Positions 35,634 to 44,429 are shown, counted from the first letter of the stretch. The stretch is DNA of 64,000 nucleotides from Bacteroidales bacterium (GCA_017535325.1 JAFXUC010000024.1:1-64000), one strand, 5' to 3'. The notes: generated from the sequence alone by a model not told the origin. Program-made: numbers and translations.

Positions 35634-36347
35634 TTAAAATTCAATCTCAATACTTGCCGGCGGTACGGTAACTTTTTCGCCGGTCAAAGGGTCGCAACCA
35701 AAGTCAAGTGTTACGGTAAAAGTGTATTTGCCGGGAATTTCTGGCAATTTGTCAAAATTTATTTGCGTACCACCACGCCATGAGAACAGCGATATAGACT
35801 TAATTTCTGTAAGTTTAGAAAGAGAATCTGCCGGCCATATTGTATTATTTATACCATTCTTGCATCCGTTTTTAATAAACGAATAAAAAGATAAATATTG
35901 CAACGAAAAAACATCACCAAGGTTTGAACCTCTTGGATGTTCCGCATCAAAATCACGATTGGCTACTATTGATATTGATTTTATAGGAACAGCAAATACT
36001 TGCTCTACCAAACCCATATCATGATAACCGTCATATACTGTATCTCCGAAATATTCAGCATACGCATTATATTGTTTCAATTTGTTTTCGTTTTTTTCCC
36101 AATAAGGGAAAAATTCCGATTTTCCTTCTGTCATTTCAGGTTGAATAGATATACTCGGTGAGTTATATTCATCTGCAAAGTATTGCAACGTTATTTCCTT
36201 TGGAATAATAAACATATCCATATAGTTTCCGGTATAATCTCCTGACGACCAAGTATCACTCGGAATCATATCTGTAGTTTCATTATCATTTTTGCTGCAA
36301 CAGCAAATACACGACAAGGTAATAAGTGAAATTAATATTCTTTTCAT
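35634..36347 (-). CDS. Lipoprotein paired with the C10 protease, unknown function
   Basis: 237 residues with a lipoprotein signal (MKRILISLITLSCICCC). The mature part has acidic and aromatic residues and ends in a beta-rich segment (GKYTFTVTLDFGCDPLTGEKV) resembling an immunoglobulin-like domain. I do not recognise the family. It starts 2 nt after the C10 protease stop, so it is translated from the same message. C10 proteases of Bacteroides are often encoded with small exported inhibitors; that this protein is one is only an inference from position, and it is larger than the usual Spi-type inhibitor. Confidence 0.6.
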   Translation of the reverse strand: MKRILISLITLSCICCCSKNDNETTDMIPSDTWSSGDYTGNYMDMFIIPKEITLQYFADEYNSPSISIQPEMTEGKSEFFPYWEKNENKLKQYNAYAEYFGDTVYDGYHDMGLVEQVFAVPIKSISIVANRDFDAEHPRGSNLGDVFSLQYLSFYSFIKNGCKNGINNTIWPADSLSKLTEIKSISLFSWRGGTQINFDKLPEIPGKYTFTVTLDFGCDPLTGEKVTVPPASIEIEF

Positions 36348-36349
36348 AA

Positions 36350-37813
36350 TTAATGCTTTATATCAGTTATAATTCTTACATTGTATTTATAGTCCCGACT
36401 TGGAACATATTGTGCAGGCAATAGTTCCGGCTGCTTGTCCAAATACATTTTATATTCCCAATTATTATCAAAGACTTTACTTAGATAATAGCCATTGGAG
36501 GAATTAGATTCACCTCCACCCCAATTAAAATGCTGGTAATAATAATAATCGGTTGTTGATGATACATTTTCTTGCAGTTCTCCTGAAACTTCTCCTGTAA
36601 CATCATCTATATACATAACAACGTATGATTTTTTTGAATCACAATTCCATGTAGTTTTTGCATATCCATCAATAAGCCAACAATGTCCGCTTGTTTTTCC
36701 CTCTACCTCTGTTTTAGAATCGCCATCAATTATTACCGGATATTTGTTATCCAACGAAACTTGTACTTTGCTAAATGAATAGTTTTGAATATTTCCTGTT
36801 GTATAACCATATTTTTTCAACAATTTCAGTGCATCTTCTGTATAGGCATCACTGCCATCAATATCATATATAGTATTGATAGTACGACCAGTATTATATA
36901 TAAAACGCGACACGTGATAATTACGATAAGTGTTATTCTCATTATTATCCAAAATCGTCGACCACTCCAATCTAACACCGTAAATATCTTTCATAGGCCA
37001 TTGCCAATATGCCATTAATTGAGAAACTGCAAGTGCAACACATCCTGCCGGGCAATCCTTTCCATCTTTTGTTGGCACAGAATTGTTATATGGACTTCTT
37101 TGATGCCAATAGGTCTTAGTATACGGACCTACTATTGCATCTGTACTAATATATGTTGATTTATTATATTCATACACTAATTTCTTGGAAGTCATTCTCT
37201 TATATTTTGAGAGAGTATGTAAGGGAATACCAACAGCGGTTAACAACTTTTCATTTAACGATTTCTCTAATGAATCTCTCACTGCGTCTGCCATTAAAAT
37301 ATTCAAATCAATATAATCCTGCGCCATATCCATAAACAAATTGATTCCAGGATTTTCGCTATCCAAATGAATACTGCCTTCATCAGAATAAGCAAGTATC
37401 TGCTCAGGAACTCTTACATCGGCACTCACAACAGCAAAACCGTCATCATAATTCAATATGTACAGCATGGTGTCAATGTTTTCAGAACCGTCATCAGATT
37501 TACTGAGTTTTTGCTTTGTTCTTGTAAGAACTTCACATTGCGGCATCGTCATCGTCCGCTTTGAAAGAGTATTTCTATTGAAAAAGTTGTCTGCAATTTC
37601 AACTGCTTGTTCCATAGAAATTTTCGGCGTTTGGTTTGACAATTCCGTAAGCAATATTTCTTCGTCCCGTGTCAGGACAACGCTCGGCTTTGTTGCTTGT
37701 CCGAGTTCAGTAATTTTTTCTATACCGTTGCCAGATAACAAATCGTCTCCGCACGAAATAAGCGACCCCGAAAACAATACAGCCAAAACAGGAATTTTAT
37801 AAAAATGTTTCAT
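36350..37813 (-). CDS. C10 (streptopain-like) cysteine protease, lipoprotein
   Basis: 487 residues. Lipoprotein signal with lipid Cys21 (SGSLISC). The propeptide (about 50-200) contains the AVEIADNFFNR and DDGFAVVSADVRVPEILAYS-like segments of the Spi/prodomain. The protease domain carries catalytic Cys258 in CPAGCVALAVSQLMAYWQW and His377 in SGHCWLIDGYA, then the NWGGGESNSSNGYY segment. Such enzymes are secreted zymogens activated by removal of the propeptide. The gene lies downstream of the LuxR-type regulator on the same strand, 165 bp apart. Confidence 0.88.
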   Translation of the reverse strand: MKHFYKIPVLAVLFSGSLISCGDDLLSGNGIEKITELGQATKPSVVLTRDEEILLTELSNQTPKISMEQAVEIADNFFNRNTLSKRTMTMPQCEVLTRTKQKLSKSDDGSENIDTMLYILNYDDGFAVVSADVRVPEQILAYSDEGSIHLDSENPGINLFMDMAQDYIDLNILMADAVRDSLEKSLNEKLLTAVGIPLHTLSKYKRMTSKKLVYEYNKSTYISTDAIVGPYTKTYWHQRSPYNNSVPTKDGKDCPAGCVALAVSQLMAYWQWPMKDIYGVRLEWSTILDNNENNTYRNYHVSRFIYNTGRTINTIYDIDGSDAYTEDALKLLKKYGYTTGNIQNYSFSKVQVSLDNKYPVIIDGDSKTEVEGKTSGHCWLIDGYAKTTWNCDSKKSYVVMYIDDVTGEVSGELQENVSSTTDYYYYQHFNWGGGESNSSNGYYLSKVFDNNWEYKMYLDKQPELLPAQYVPSRDYKYNVRIITDIKH

Positions 37814-37978
37814 TGTCTTTTCTTTTTAATTATTAACTTTTTGCTCCCCGGTTGCGCTTAGCGGTTCGCAGGTTAATTTTAGTTGTGATCACATCGCAAA
37901 TATACAACGTTTTTTTTACAAAACAAGACCAATTTTGGATAAAATTGAAGATTTATATCCCCCAAACGGGGGATGTTT

Positions 37979-38740
37979 TCACAATAAATTATGATTTATG
38001 GCAAATCTTACCGCCTCGGTCATGGAGCCGACTTTGAGTTTACGGTATATATTCTTTTTGTGAGTTTTTACAGTCTCTGTTCCTGTCAATGTTTTTTCCG
38101 CTATTTCAGAAGTAGAAAAACCTTGTATGGAAAGACGTATTATTTCAGCCTCCTTATCGGACAGAAAAAGTTTTTTGCTTTTTATCCATTTTTTCAGAGA
38201 CATAGAATAAGTGTAACGGTATCCGTTTTTAGTACACGTCATAACAATATTTCCGGAAGCCTTGCTTGATGAAAGCGAGACTACGCAGACCGCCATACAA
38301 ATTTTGCCGCCATCAAGAATTACGGGCGTATAACGCTGATTGACCATAAGAGAGCCGAAACGGAAGTCATACGAAACTACATAATTCAAACTCGCTCCCT
38401 CCGGCAGAGAGTTCCAAAACGCAAATCCGGCGTTGTTGATTTCAACAAGCATTTTCAAATCTTCCATACAAACATATTTCAGGTAATAGTCATAACCTTT
38501 CTTGTTGATGTCGGAGAGTTGCAAGCCGCACCATTGTGTTATGTTTTCCGAGACATATACGACCTCTTTTTTTGAATAGTCAAAAATATAAACGCCGTAT
38601 TCAGTTGTACGCACAAACGAATCCGCCATAGAGAAAACACCTTTTAAAAATCCTGACTCAAAATAAGCCGTATTTTTCAAAGCGTTAAATTCGGTAAAAA
38701 AATCTTTTACCCCTATATTTTCCTCTTGATTAATATTCAT
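37979..38740 (-). CDS. LuxR-type transcriptional regulator with PAS-like N-terminus
   Basis: 253 residues. The last 65 are a LuxR/FixJ helix-turn-helix (LSDKEAEIIRLSIQGFSTSEIAEKTLTGTETVKTHKKNIYRKLKV). The N-terminal part (EYGVYIFDYSKKEVVYVSENITQWCGL) resembles a PAS sensor. No receiver domain is present, so it is not a classical response regulator. This architecture is common in Bacteroidales. It may control the C10 protease downstream, by position only. Confidence 0.8.
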   Translation of the reverse strand: MNINQEENIGVKDFFTEFNALKNTAYFESGFLKGVFSMADSFVRTTEYGVYIFDYSKKEVVYVSENITQWCGLQLSDINKKGYDYYLKYVCMEDLKMLVEINNAGFAFWNSLPEGASLNYVVSYDFRFGSLMVNQRYTPVILDGGKICMAVCVVSLSSSKASGNIVMTCTKNGYRYTYSMSLKKWIKSKKLFLSDKEAEIIRLSIQGFSTSEIAEKTLTGTETVKTHKKNIYRKLKVGSMTEAVRFAINHNLL

Positions 38741-38808
38741 AACACACCAAAAAAACTACACGCAAAACGCGGAATACCAATGTCTGTTATCTATATTTAC
38801 AGCAAAAA

Positions 38809-38886
38809 TTTACACTTTTTCGGACATAAATTTTAAAAAATTTACATTTTTTCGGACATAAAATTCGAGAAATTTACATTTTTTCC
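38809..38886 (-). repeat. Direct-repeat array, 32-bp period, family B copy 2
   Basis: On the minus strand the unit TATGTCCGAAAAARTGTAAA is present at 38841-38860 and 38809-38828; a third, truncated unit (GAAAAAATGTAAA, 38873-38885) lies next to the Fe-alcohol dehydrogenase stop codon at 38887-38889. The spacing is exactly 32 bp. The same unit and period occur on the + strand at 47781-47864. Confidence 0.85.
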
Positions 38887-40071
38887 CTATTTATTCGCCA
38901 GTTTGTAAATCTCAATCATATCCTTCATTTTCAGGACTTTGAAACTGCCATGCGTTAAAGTGTCGCCTCTACTGCATTTATCTGCCATTTCAAGGATTTC
39001 TTCTTCGGAAAGTTTTCGTCCCAAAAGTTCAGGAATTGTTGTCGGCATTTTGATTGCCTTATAAAAACGTTCCATCGCTTCAATGCCTTTCAAAGCAGTT
39101 TTTTCGGGATCTGCAAAATTATTTTCTACACCTGCAACATTGACCGCAAACTGTACGAAACGCGCTATGTTACAATTCATTACGTATCTTGCCCATGATG
39201 GCCACAAAGCCGCAAGTCCCGCACCGTGAGCCACGTCAAACATCGCAGAAAGTTCATGTTCAAGTCTGTGCGTTGCAAAATCCCTTTTCATTCCGCAACC
39301 CGTCAAATCGTTGTGCGCAAGACTCGAAGCCCACATCAACTGCGCCCTTGCATTGTAATCTTTCGGGTCTTTCAAGACGTCAAAAACGCTGTCCCTAACC
39401 GTCCTCATCAACGCCTCGGCAATCGAATCGGTAAGTTTCATATCCGTATCGGGGCTAAAATAACGCTCCATAGTGTGCATCATAATGTCAGTTGCCCCAC
39501 AAGCGGTCTGAAATTCCGGCAGCGTAAAAGTAAATTCGGGGTTCATAACAGCAAATTTGCAGCGGCAGACATTGCTGTTGTAACCGCGTTTTAAGTCGCC
39601 GTTTTCGTTTGTGATAACGCAACTATCGCTCATTTCGCTGCCTGCGGCGGGAATCGTAAGAATTGCGCCTACCGGTTTTGAAGTTTTAGCAACACCCTTA
39701 TTATCAAACAAATCCCAGACATCACCCTCGTAATCCAGACCGTAACCAATGGCTTTTGAGGAGTCAATCACACTCCCCCCTCCTATTGCAAGGATAAAAT
39801 CAATGCTGTTTGCCTTACAGATTTCAATACCTTTTTTTACCAACGACAGTCTCGGATTTGGAACAACTCCACCCAAAAGTGTATATTTAAGTCCTTGATT
39901 ATCAAATTGCTTTGTAATTTTATCAAGCAATCCCAATTTTTGTGCGCTTTTTCCGCCGTAATGGATTAAAACGTTTGTGCCACCGTACTTTTTTACAAGT
40001 TCAGCGGTTTTTTCCTCAGTGCCTTTGCCGAAAACAACTTCTGTCGGCGTATAATAAGTGAAATTTATCAT
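38887..40071 (-). CDS. Iron-containing alcohol dehydrogenase (butanol/YqhD type)
   Basis: 394 residues. NAD(P)-binding GGGSVIDSSKAIGYGLDYEGDVWD lies near residue 97. The metal site shows Asp and His in GATDIMMHTMERYF and two His in THRLEHELSAMFDVAHGAGLAAL. The YqhD/BDH subgroup reduces aldehydes to alcohols with NAD(P)H. The start is 2 nt after the MgtC-like gene stop, so the two are translationally coupled. Its 3' end runs directly into a repeat array. Confidence 0.92.
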   Translation of the reverse strand: MINFTYYTPTEVVFGKGTEEKTAELVKKYGGTNVLIHYGGKSAQKLGLLDKITKQFDNQGLKYTLLGGVVPNPRLSLVKKGIEICKANSIDFILAIGGGSVIDSSKAIGYGLDYEGDVWDLFDNKGVAKTSKPVGAILTIPAAGSEMSDSCVITNENGDLKRGYNSNVCRCKFAVMNPEFTFTLPEFQTACGATDIMMHTMERYFSPDTDMKLTDSIAEALMRTVRDSVFDVLKDPKDYNARAQLMWASSLAHNDLTGCGMKRDFATHRLEHELSAMFDVAHGAGLAALWPSWARYVMNCNIARFVQFAVNVAGVENNFADPEKTALKGIEAMERFYKAIKMPTTIPELLGRKLSEEEILEMADKCSRGDTLTHGSFKVLKMKDMIEIYKLANK

Positions 40072-40073
40072 AA

Positions 40074-40730
40074 TTATATAGTGTCTATTGAAACTTCGTC
40101 GAAATTCGCAAACAATTCCGTAAGCCTTTTTTCGTATTCTTTGCGTTTTAATTTTACTTCCATCGTCAAAACGTAGACATCACCGTCGGTGCGGCGTTTG
40201 AGTTCCATATTGTAGGTGTCAATCTCAAAACCGGAAGTTTTTAAGTTTGTAAGGATAGAATTGATTTCTGATTTTGAATGTGCAGAAATACTGAGCGAAA
40301 CGATTTTTTTGCCGAGTTTTGACAGCACAAAATTCAGCGTTTCCAAACCAAGCAGCACCATAACGGTAGCCGAAACCGCAAGAACAAAACGTCCCGAGCC
40401 GGCACACACGCCTATTGCCGCCGTAACCCAAAGTCCGGCGGCGGTTGTCAGCCCTTTAACGGCGTGCTTCTGAAACATAATCGCGCCCGCACCGATAAAA
40501 CCGATGCCCGACACAATCTGAGCGGCAACCCTCGAAGCGTCAAACCGCACTTCCCAACGGTCAAAACCGTAAACGGAAATCACCATAAAAAGCGAACTGC
40601 CGAGTGCCACGAGAAAATGCGTTCTGAACCCCGCGACTTTTGAGCGGTATTCCCTTTCAAGACCGATGATTCCGCCAAGCAGCGAGCCGACAAAAAGCCT
40701 TAAAACCAAATCAAAATCGTTTCCCGTCAT
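40074..40730 (-). CDS. MgtC/SapB family membrane protein
   Basis: 218 residues. The N-terminal four or five membrane helices carry the family core GGIIGLEREYRSKVAGFRTHFLVALGSSLFMVIS and GIGFIGAGAIMFQ. A C-terminal ACT-like cytoplasmic domain follows (about 145-218). MgtC proteins influence Mg2+ homeostasis and ATP synthase in some bacteria. The start overlaps the previous stop as ATGA, indicating translational coupling with the small protein upstream. Confidence 0.85.
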   Translation of the reverse strand: MTGNDFDLVLRLFVGSLLGGIIGLEREYRSKVAGFRTHFLVALGSSLFMVISVYGFDRWEVRFDASRVAAQIVSGIGFIGAGAIMFQKHAVKGLTTAAGLWVTAAIGVCAGSGRFVLAVSATVMVLLGLETLNFVLSKLGKKIVSLSISAHSKSEINSILTNLKTSGFEIDTYNMELKRRTDGDVYVLTMEVKLKRKEYEKRLTELFANFDEVSIDTI

Positions 40731-40945
40731 TTATCCGTCAACAACTGATAAATATAAACCCAACCCTCCTGCCAAAGTTTTGAGGACTCACGGCTGAGAG
40801 TTTTGTAAACATCCGAATTATAAATTCTCATAATAGCCTGACTAAGAGTAAGTTTCTCATGCCTTACCAATTCTCCGCACATTTTTGACACCTTATACGG
40901 AATAAAAAGATGAACATTTTGCTGAGTTACTTCGGGTCGTACCAT
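40727..40945 (-). CDS. Small protein of the DUF3990 cassette
   Basis: 72 residues (MVRPEVTQQNVHLFIPYKVSKMCGELVRHEKLTLSQAIMRIYNSDVYKTL ...). It looks like a single helical domain, possibly DNA-binding or antitoxin-like. It sits 1 nt from the DUF3990 gene upstream and overlaps mgtC downstream by 4 nt. I recognise it as a companion of the DUF3791/DUF3990 pair but cannot name a family. Confidence 0.6.
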   Translation of the reverse strand: MVRPEVTQQNVHLFIPYKVSKMCGELVRHEKLTLSQAIMRIYNSDVYKTLSRESSKLWQEGWVYIYQLLTDK

Positions 40946-40946
40946 T

Positions 40947-41435
40947 TTAAAACACCTCCTTAGACTCTAAGAATTTTAAATAATTTAACGATTTTTCAGT
41001 ATGAAAACATATCTGGTCAACATACTTCCAAACCATAAGTTCTTTAATCAATTCATCTTTACCGATGAAACCGCTTTCATAAAGGTTGAGACTTGCATAT
41101 ACATTGTCGTTTGCAACCGCACCCGACACGATGTCATAATCATAACTGTAATTAATATCGCGCCTGTTTGAAACAACAAAATCAAGCCACCTTTCATCCG
41201 GCTTGTCAAAAACCAAGCAATTCAAAACGCCGTCAGTCAAAACAGAATCATCAAAATCATACCATGAAACAACGGCATGGTCATAATGAAACCTGTCTTT
41301 CTTTATCAACGACCATTTTTGAGCCTGCTCAAAATCCGTTGTCGTATAAAATCCGCATCCGAAATCCATCGTCCGGTTAGGTTTCAAGATTTTCGGGCAC
41401 AAAACCACGGAAAATCCGCCGTGATAAACAATCAT
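40947..41435 (-). CDS. DUF3990 protein, probable ADP-ribosyltransferase-fold toxin
   Basis: 162 residues beginning MIVYHGGFSVVLCPKILK with DFGCGFYTTTDFEQAQKW, the pattern of DUF3990. That family is placed with the ADP-ribosyltransferase-like clan: the YHG and the GFYTT segments correspond to the NAD-binding His and the Tyr/Thr strand. It overlaps the upstream DUF3791 gene by 4 nt. The pair is often described as toxin-antitoxin-like, but activity here is inferred. Confidence 0.8.
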   Translation of the reverse strand: MIVYHGGFSVVLCPKILKPNRTMDFGCGFYTTTDFEQAQKWSLIKKDRFHYDHAVVSWYDFDDSVLTDGVLNCLVFDKPDERWLDFVVSNRRDINYSYDYDIVSGAVANDNVYASLNLYESGFIGKDELIKELMVWKYVDQICFHTEKSLNYLKFLESKEVF

Positions 41436-41662
41436 AAACCTCCTCCGTATTGCATAAAATCAGTTACCGCACCCAAAATGTATTGCTTTCCCTGCGTATG
41501 CAAAACATCATAATGCGTTTCAAGGAAGTCAATCACGGAATGTTGAAAAAACATCTTTGCCACTTCGTCCGCTTTTTGAGCGGTTTGAGCAGCATATTCC
41601 TCAATACACCATGAAACAAACTCCGCTTTTTTTTCAAAATATGTCAAATCTTCCGCACTCAT
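41432..41662 (-). CDS. DUF3791 protein, companion of the DUF3990 gene
   Basis: 76 residues, helical, with EFVSWCIEEYAAQTAQKADEVAKMFFQHSVIDFLETHYDVLHTQGKQYI, the DUF3791 pattern. DUF3791 and DUF3990 genes regularly occur together. The stop overlaps the DUF3990 start (ATGA), so the two products are made in linked amounts. A likely antitoxin or accessory subunit. Confidence 0.8.
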   Translation of the reverse strand: MSAEDLTYFEKKAEFVSWCIEEYAAQTAQKADEVAKMFFQHSVIDFLETHYDVLHTQGKQYILGAVTDFMQYGGGL

Positions 41663-41667
41663 CCGCT

Positions 41668-42057
41668 TTATTTTTCAACCGCTTTACCCTCTGACTGCCA
41701 TGACAAAATGCCGCCTTTGAGGTTAATTATGTTTTTATAACCTTCTTCCGATAAGATGTTTGCAGCCGTAACGCTCCGGCGTCCGCTGCGGCAATATACG
41801 GCAACAGTCTGATTTTTGTCAGAAAGTTGCCTCAACGCTTCGTCCTTAAAACTATCAGCCTTAACGTCAATGTTGACAGCATCTTTTATATGACCGTCAG
41901 CAAATTCCTGAGGGGTTCTTACATCAAGAATTACGACGGATTGCTCCGCCGTAATCTTTTCAAATTCTTGAACGTCAGCATTTTTGAAACCGTTTTGAGC
42001 GCAACCGCTGAAACAGACCGACAAAAATGCAAACAATGCAAATATTTTAAACTTCAT
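41668..42057 (-). CDS. Rhodanese-domain lipoprotein
   Basis: 129 residues from the ATG at 42057; an upstream extension of 33 residues overlaps the nhaD end and is not signal-like. Lipid Cys19 (CFSGC). A single rhodanese domain has DVRTPQEFADGHIKDAVNID and the active-site loop YCRSGRRS with Cys89. It transfers sulfur or acts as a redox or thiol protein in the envelope. It lies 5 nt after nhaD and 5 nt before the DUF3791 gene. Confidence 0.88.
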   Translation of the reverse strand: MKFKIFALFAFLSVCFSGCAQNGFKNADVQEFEKITAEQSVVILDVRTPQEFADGHIKDAVNIDVKADSFKDEALRQLSDKNQTVAVYCRSGRRSVTAANILSEEGYKNIINLKGGILSWQSEGKAVEK

Positions 42058-42062
42058 ATTTT

Positions 42063-43439
42063 TTACGCAAAAATTACGCTGTGCAACGCCCAGAAACAAA
42101 GCGCACCGGCAAAATAACCGATTAAAGCGAGCCATGAAATATGTTTCAAATACCATACGAACTCGATTTTTTCAAGACCCATTGCGGCAACACCGGCAGC
42201 ACTTCCGATGATAAGAATGCTTCCGCCCGTACCGGCTGCGTAAGCCAATAACTGCCAGAAAGTTCCGTCCAAAACGAGTTCAGGAGTTGCGCCCAACTCA
42301 TACATACCCATAGAACCTGCAACCAAAGGCACGTTGTCAACAATTGACGAAAGAATACCGATTGTAAGACCGATTCCGTAAGTGTTTTGATTGAAAGCCG
42401 AATCCAAAACGCTTGACATTGCAGCCAAATGTCCAGAAGTCTGCAAAGCGGCAACAGCCGTCAAAATACCGAGAAAGAAGAGTATCGTCGGAGTGTCAAC
42501 ACTCGTAAGAATTTGAATAACAGAGTTTTCTTTGTGGTCGCCGATTTTGTGGTGAATAATGTCGGTTATCAGCCAGAAAAGACCCAAAACCAAAATCATA
42601 CCCATATAAGGCGGCAAATGCAAGAAAGTTTTCAAAACGGGAACCATCAACAGCGAACCGATACCCCAATACAAGCAGAAAGACTGAAGCCTGTTTTCAG
42701 ACGCACTTGCAAGGGTTGTAGTGGCCTGCGGTGTCTCCAAATCGCCTTTGAGCGAAAAACCCAAAACAATCAGCGGAATTACCATCGAAACAAGCGAGGG
42801 AACAATCAGCATTGCGATAACCTTTCCTGCCGTGATGTAGCCGCCAATCCAAAGCATAATCGTTGTAACGTCACCAATCGGAGACCACGCTCCGCCTGAG
42901 TTAGCCGCCAAAACAATCATTCCGGCATACGTCCAGCGCAAGTGTCTGTCGGCGACAAGTTTGTTTAACAGTGTTACCATGACGATAGTCGTTGTCAAAT
43001 TATCCAAAACCGCTGACATAAAGAATGTTAAGATGCTCAACATCCAAAGAAGTTTCATTTTGTTGCGGGTTGTAATTTTGTTCGTGATGATTGAAAATCC
43101 GTTGTGCTTGTCGATAATCGCAACGATTGTCATTGCGCCGAGAAGAAAGAACAACGTTTCGGAGGTTTCGCCCAAGTGATGAAGGCTCTGTTCCTGAATG
43201 ATAAAGGTGTTCAGGAACGAATCGTCGTGAGGCGCGTTAGGATTTGCGGCGCAGTACTCGTCCCACGATTTGTTTGTAATGTCAGGATCGTTCAAGATAC
43301 TCTGCTTACCGATTACGAAAAGAATCCACATTAATGCACCGAGCATTAAGGCTGTGGCGGCCTTGTCAATTTTAAGTTTGTGTTCAAGGGCAATGCAAGC
43401 ATAGCCTATGACAAAAACTATTATCATTAAGACAAACAT
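42063..43439 (-). CDS. nhaD: NhaD-type Na+/H+ antiporter
   Basis: 458 residues with about 12 membrane helices. Signature segments are SAVLDNLTTTIVMVTLLNKLV and ANSGGAWSPIGDVTTIMLW, and the second inverted half has SSIVDNVPLVAGSMGMYELG. The family exports sodium in exchange for protons across the inner membrane. It is the first gene of the run nhaD-rhodanese-DUF3791-DUF3990-small-mgtC-ADH. Confidence 0.92.
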   Translation of the reverse strand: MFVLMIIVFVIGYACIALEHKLKIDKAATALMLGALMWILFVIGKQSILNDPDITNKSWDEYCAANPNAPHDDSFLNTFIIQEQSLHHLGETSETLFFLLGAMTIVAIIDKHNGFSIITNKITTRNKMKLLWMLSILTFFMSAVLDNLTTTIVMVTLLNKLVADRHLRWTYAGMIVLAANSGGAWSPIGDVTTIMLWIGGYITAGKVIAMLIVPSLVSMVIPLIVLGFSLKGDLETPQATTTLASASENRLQSFCLYWGIGSLLMVPVLKTFLHLPPYMGMILVLGLFWLITDIIHHKIGDHKENSVIQILTSVDTPTILFFLGILTAVAALQTSGHLAAMSSVLDSAFNQNTYGIGLTIGILSSIVDNVPLVAGSMGMYELGATPELVLDGTFWQLLAYAAGTGGSILIIGSAAGVAAMGLEKIEFVWYLKHISWLALIGYFAGALCFWALHSVIFA

Positions 43440-43537
43440 AGTTTAATTTTGTATTTTAAAATTTTAAGTTATCAATATGACGGCGAAGTTAACAATTTTT
43501 TTAAAAACGGCATAATAAAAATAATGTTTTTTTTAAA

Positions 43538-43545
43538 TATATTTG
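43538..43545 (+). promoter_or_regulatory. -7 box before the truncated toxin
   Basis: TATATTTG fits TAnnTTTG and lies 27 nt before the ATG at 43572. Confidence 0.35.
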
Positions 43546-43571
43546 TTTAAACAGTTAAATTCGTAACAGAT

Positions 43572-43640
43572 ATGGTAACGATAAAATTTTCCACGCAATT
43601 CAAAAAAGATTACAAATCGCTGCATACCTTAGATAATTAG
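43572..43640 (+). pseudogene. Truncated RelE/YafQ-type toxin start
   Basis: A 22-residue frame, MVTIKFSTQFKKDYKSLHTL then a stop, has the exact opening expected of YafQ/RelE-family mRNA interferases (IKFSxQFKKDYK). The remaining 65-70 residues of the fold, including the catalytic residues, are absent. It has a promoter-like box upstream. It is the remnant of a toxin-antitoxin gene in the 302-bp gap between nhaD and the lipoprotein cluster; nothing else is visible in that gap apart from the terminator. Confidence 0.5.
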
Positions 43641-43680
43641 TCAGAGACGGCAGTCATTCTAAATTATTTAACAAATAAAA

Positions 43681-43718
43681 AAAAATCCTGTGGCTGAAAA
43701 ACTCCTTCAACCGCAGGA
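43681..43718 (-). terminator. Terminator of the lipoprotein cluster
   Basis: TCCTGTGG (43686-43693) pairs with CCGCAGGA (43711-43718); on the minus strand the stem is followed by a long T-tract (A run at 43677-43685). Confidence 0.75.
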
Positions 43719-43741
43719 CTAAAACATGAAAAAAAGTTCCG

Positions 43742-44428
43742 TCATTCTCCGCTGATTAAAACATTGAATACGCCGTCCGAAATTTTAAACGTATCGCCGG
43801 AAGCGTTTTTCAATGCCGCAGAAAAACTGCCTGTAATAAACTTTGTCGCGTAAACAGAAATTGTTACTGCGGCAGACTCCGAATAGTAAAAAGTTTCACT
43901 ACCCGGCACATCGTCCTTACCTTTATAAATTATTAGAGCCGAATAATAATATTCATTATCTAATTTTTCAAGCGCGTTTTTTTCCTTTGAAGTCGGTTCG
44001 TTGCCTTTTAAATAACTTAAAATTGCCGATGCTGCATTTGAATCTTTACTTTTAACGGAAGAAATATTACCGTAAAAACTCTTTCCGTCAGCGGACGAAC
44101 CTGTTCCCAAATACGTAATTGATAATGTGTGGTTATCCTTTTTGCCGACTATGGTTGTCGTCGTTTTGGAATTGAACATATTGGAAAATCCGCTAAAAAC
44201 GTTTTCTGCTGCCTCGGTATCGTATGAAGAATAAAAAGTTGCATCCGAGGTGGAAAATTTTGTTTCTTTTTTCTCCGTATCAACCAATGTCATACTGAAC
44301 GATACGTTTTTGCTGCTGCGTTCTATTTGACTGCCGTCGCCGTTATCTCCGTCATCGTCTTTTTTGCAACCTGAAAAAATCAAAGCCGCAAACGCAAATG
44401 CCATTATGCCGAAATGTAATCTTTTCAT
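43742..44428 (-). CDS. Lipoprotein of unknown function
   Basis: 228 residues with lipoprotein signal MKRLHFGIMAFAFAALIFSGC and a KKDDDGDNGDG spacer. The mature part is rich in Ser, Thr, Lys and Asn and looks beta-structured. No family recognised. Separated by 1 nt from the upstream lipoprotein gene, so certainly co-transcribed with it. Confidence 0.75.
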   Translation of the reverse strand: MKRLHFGIMAFAFAALIFSGCKKDDDGDNGDGSQIERSSKNVSFSMTLVDTEKKETKFSTSDATFYSSYDTEAAENVFSGFSNMFNSKTTTTIVGKKDNHTLSITYLGTGSSADGKSFYGNISSVKSKDSNAASAILSYLKGNEPTSKEKNALEKLDNEYYYSALIIYKGKDDVPGSETFYYSESAAVTISVYATKFITGSFSAALKNASGDTFKISDGVFNVLISGE

Positions 44429-44429
44429 T

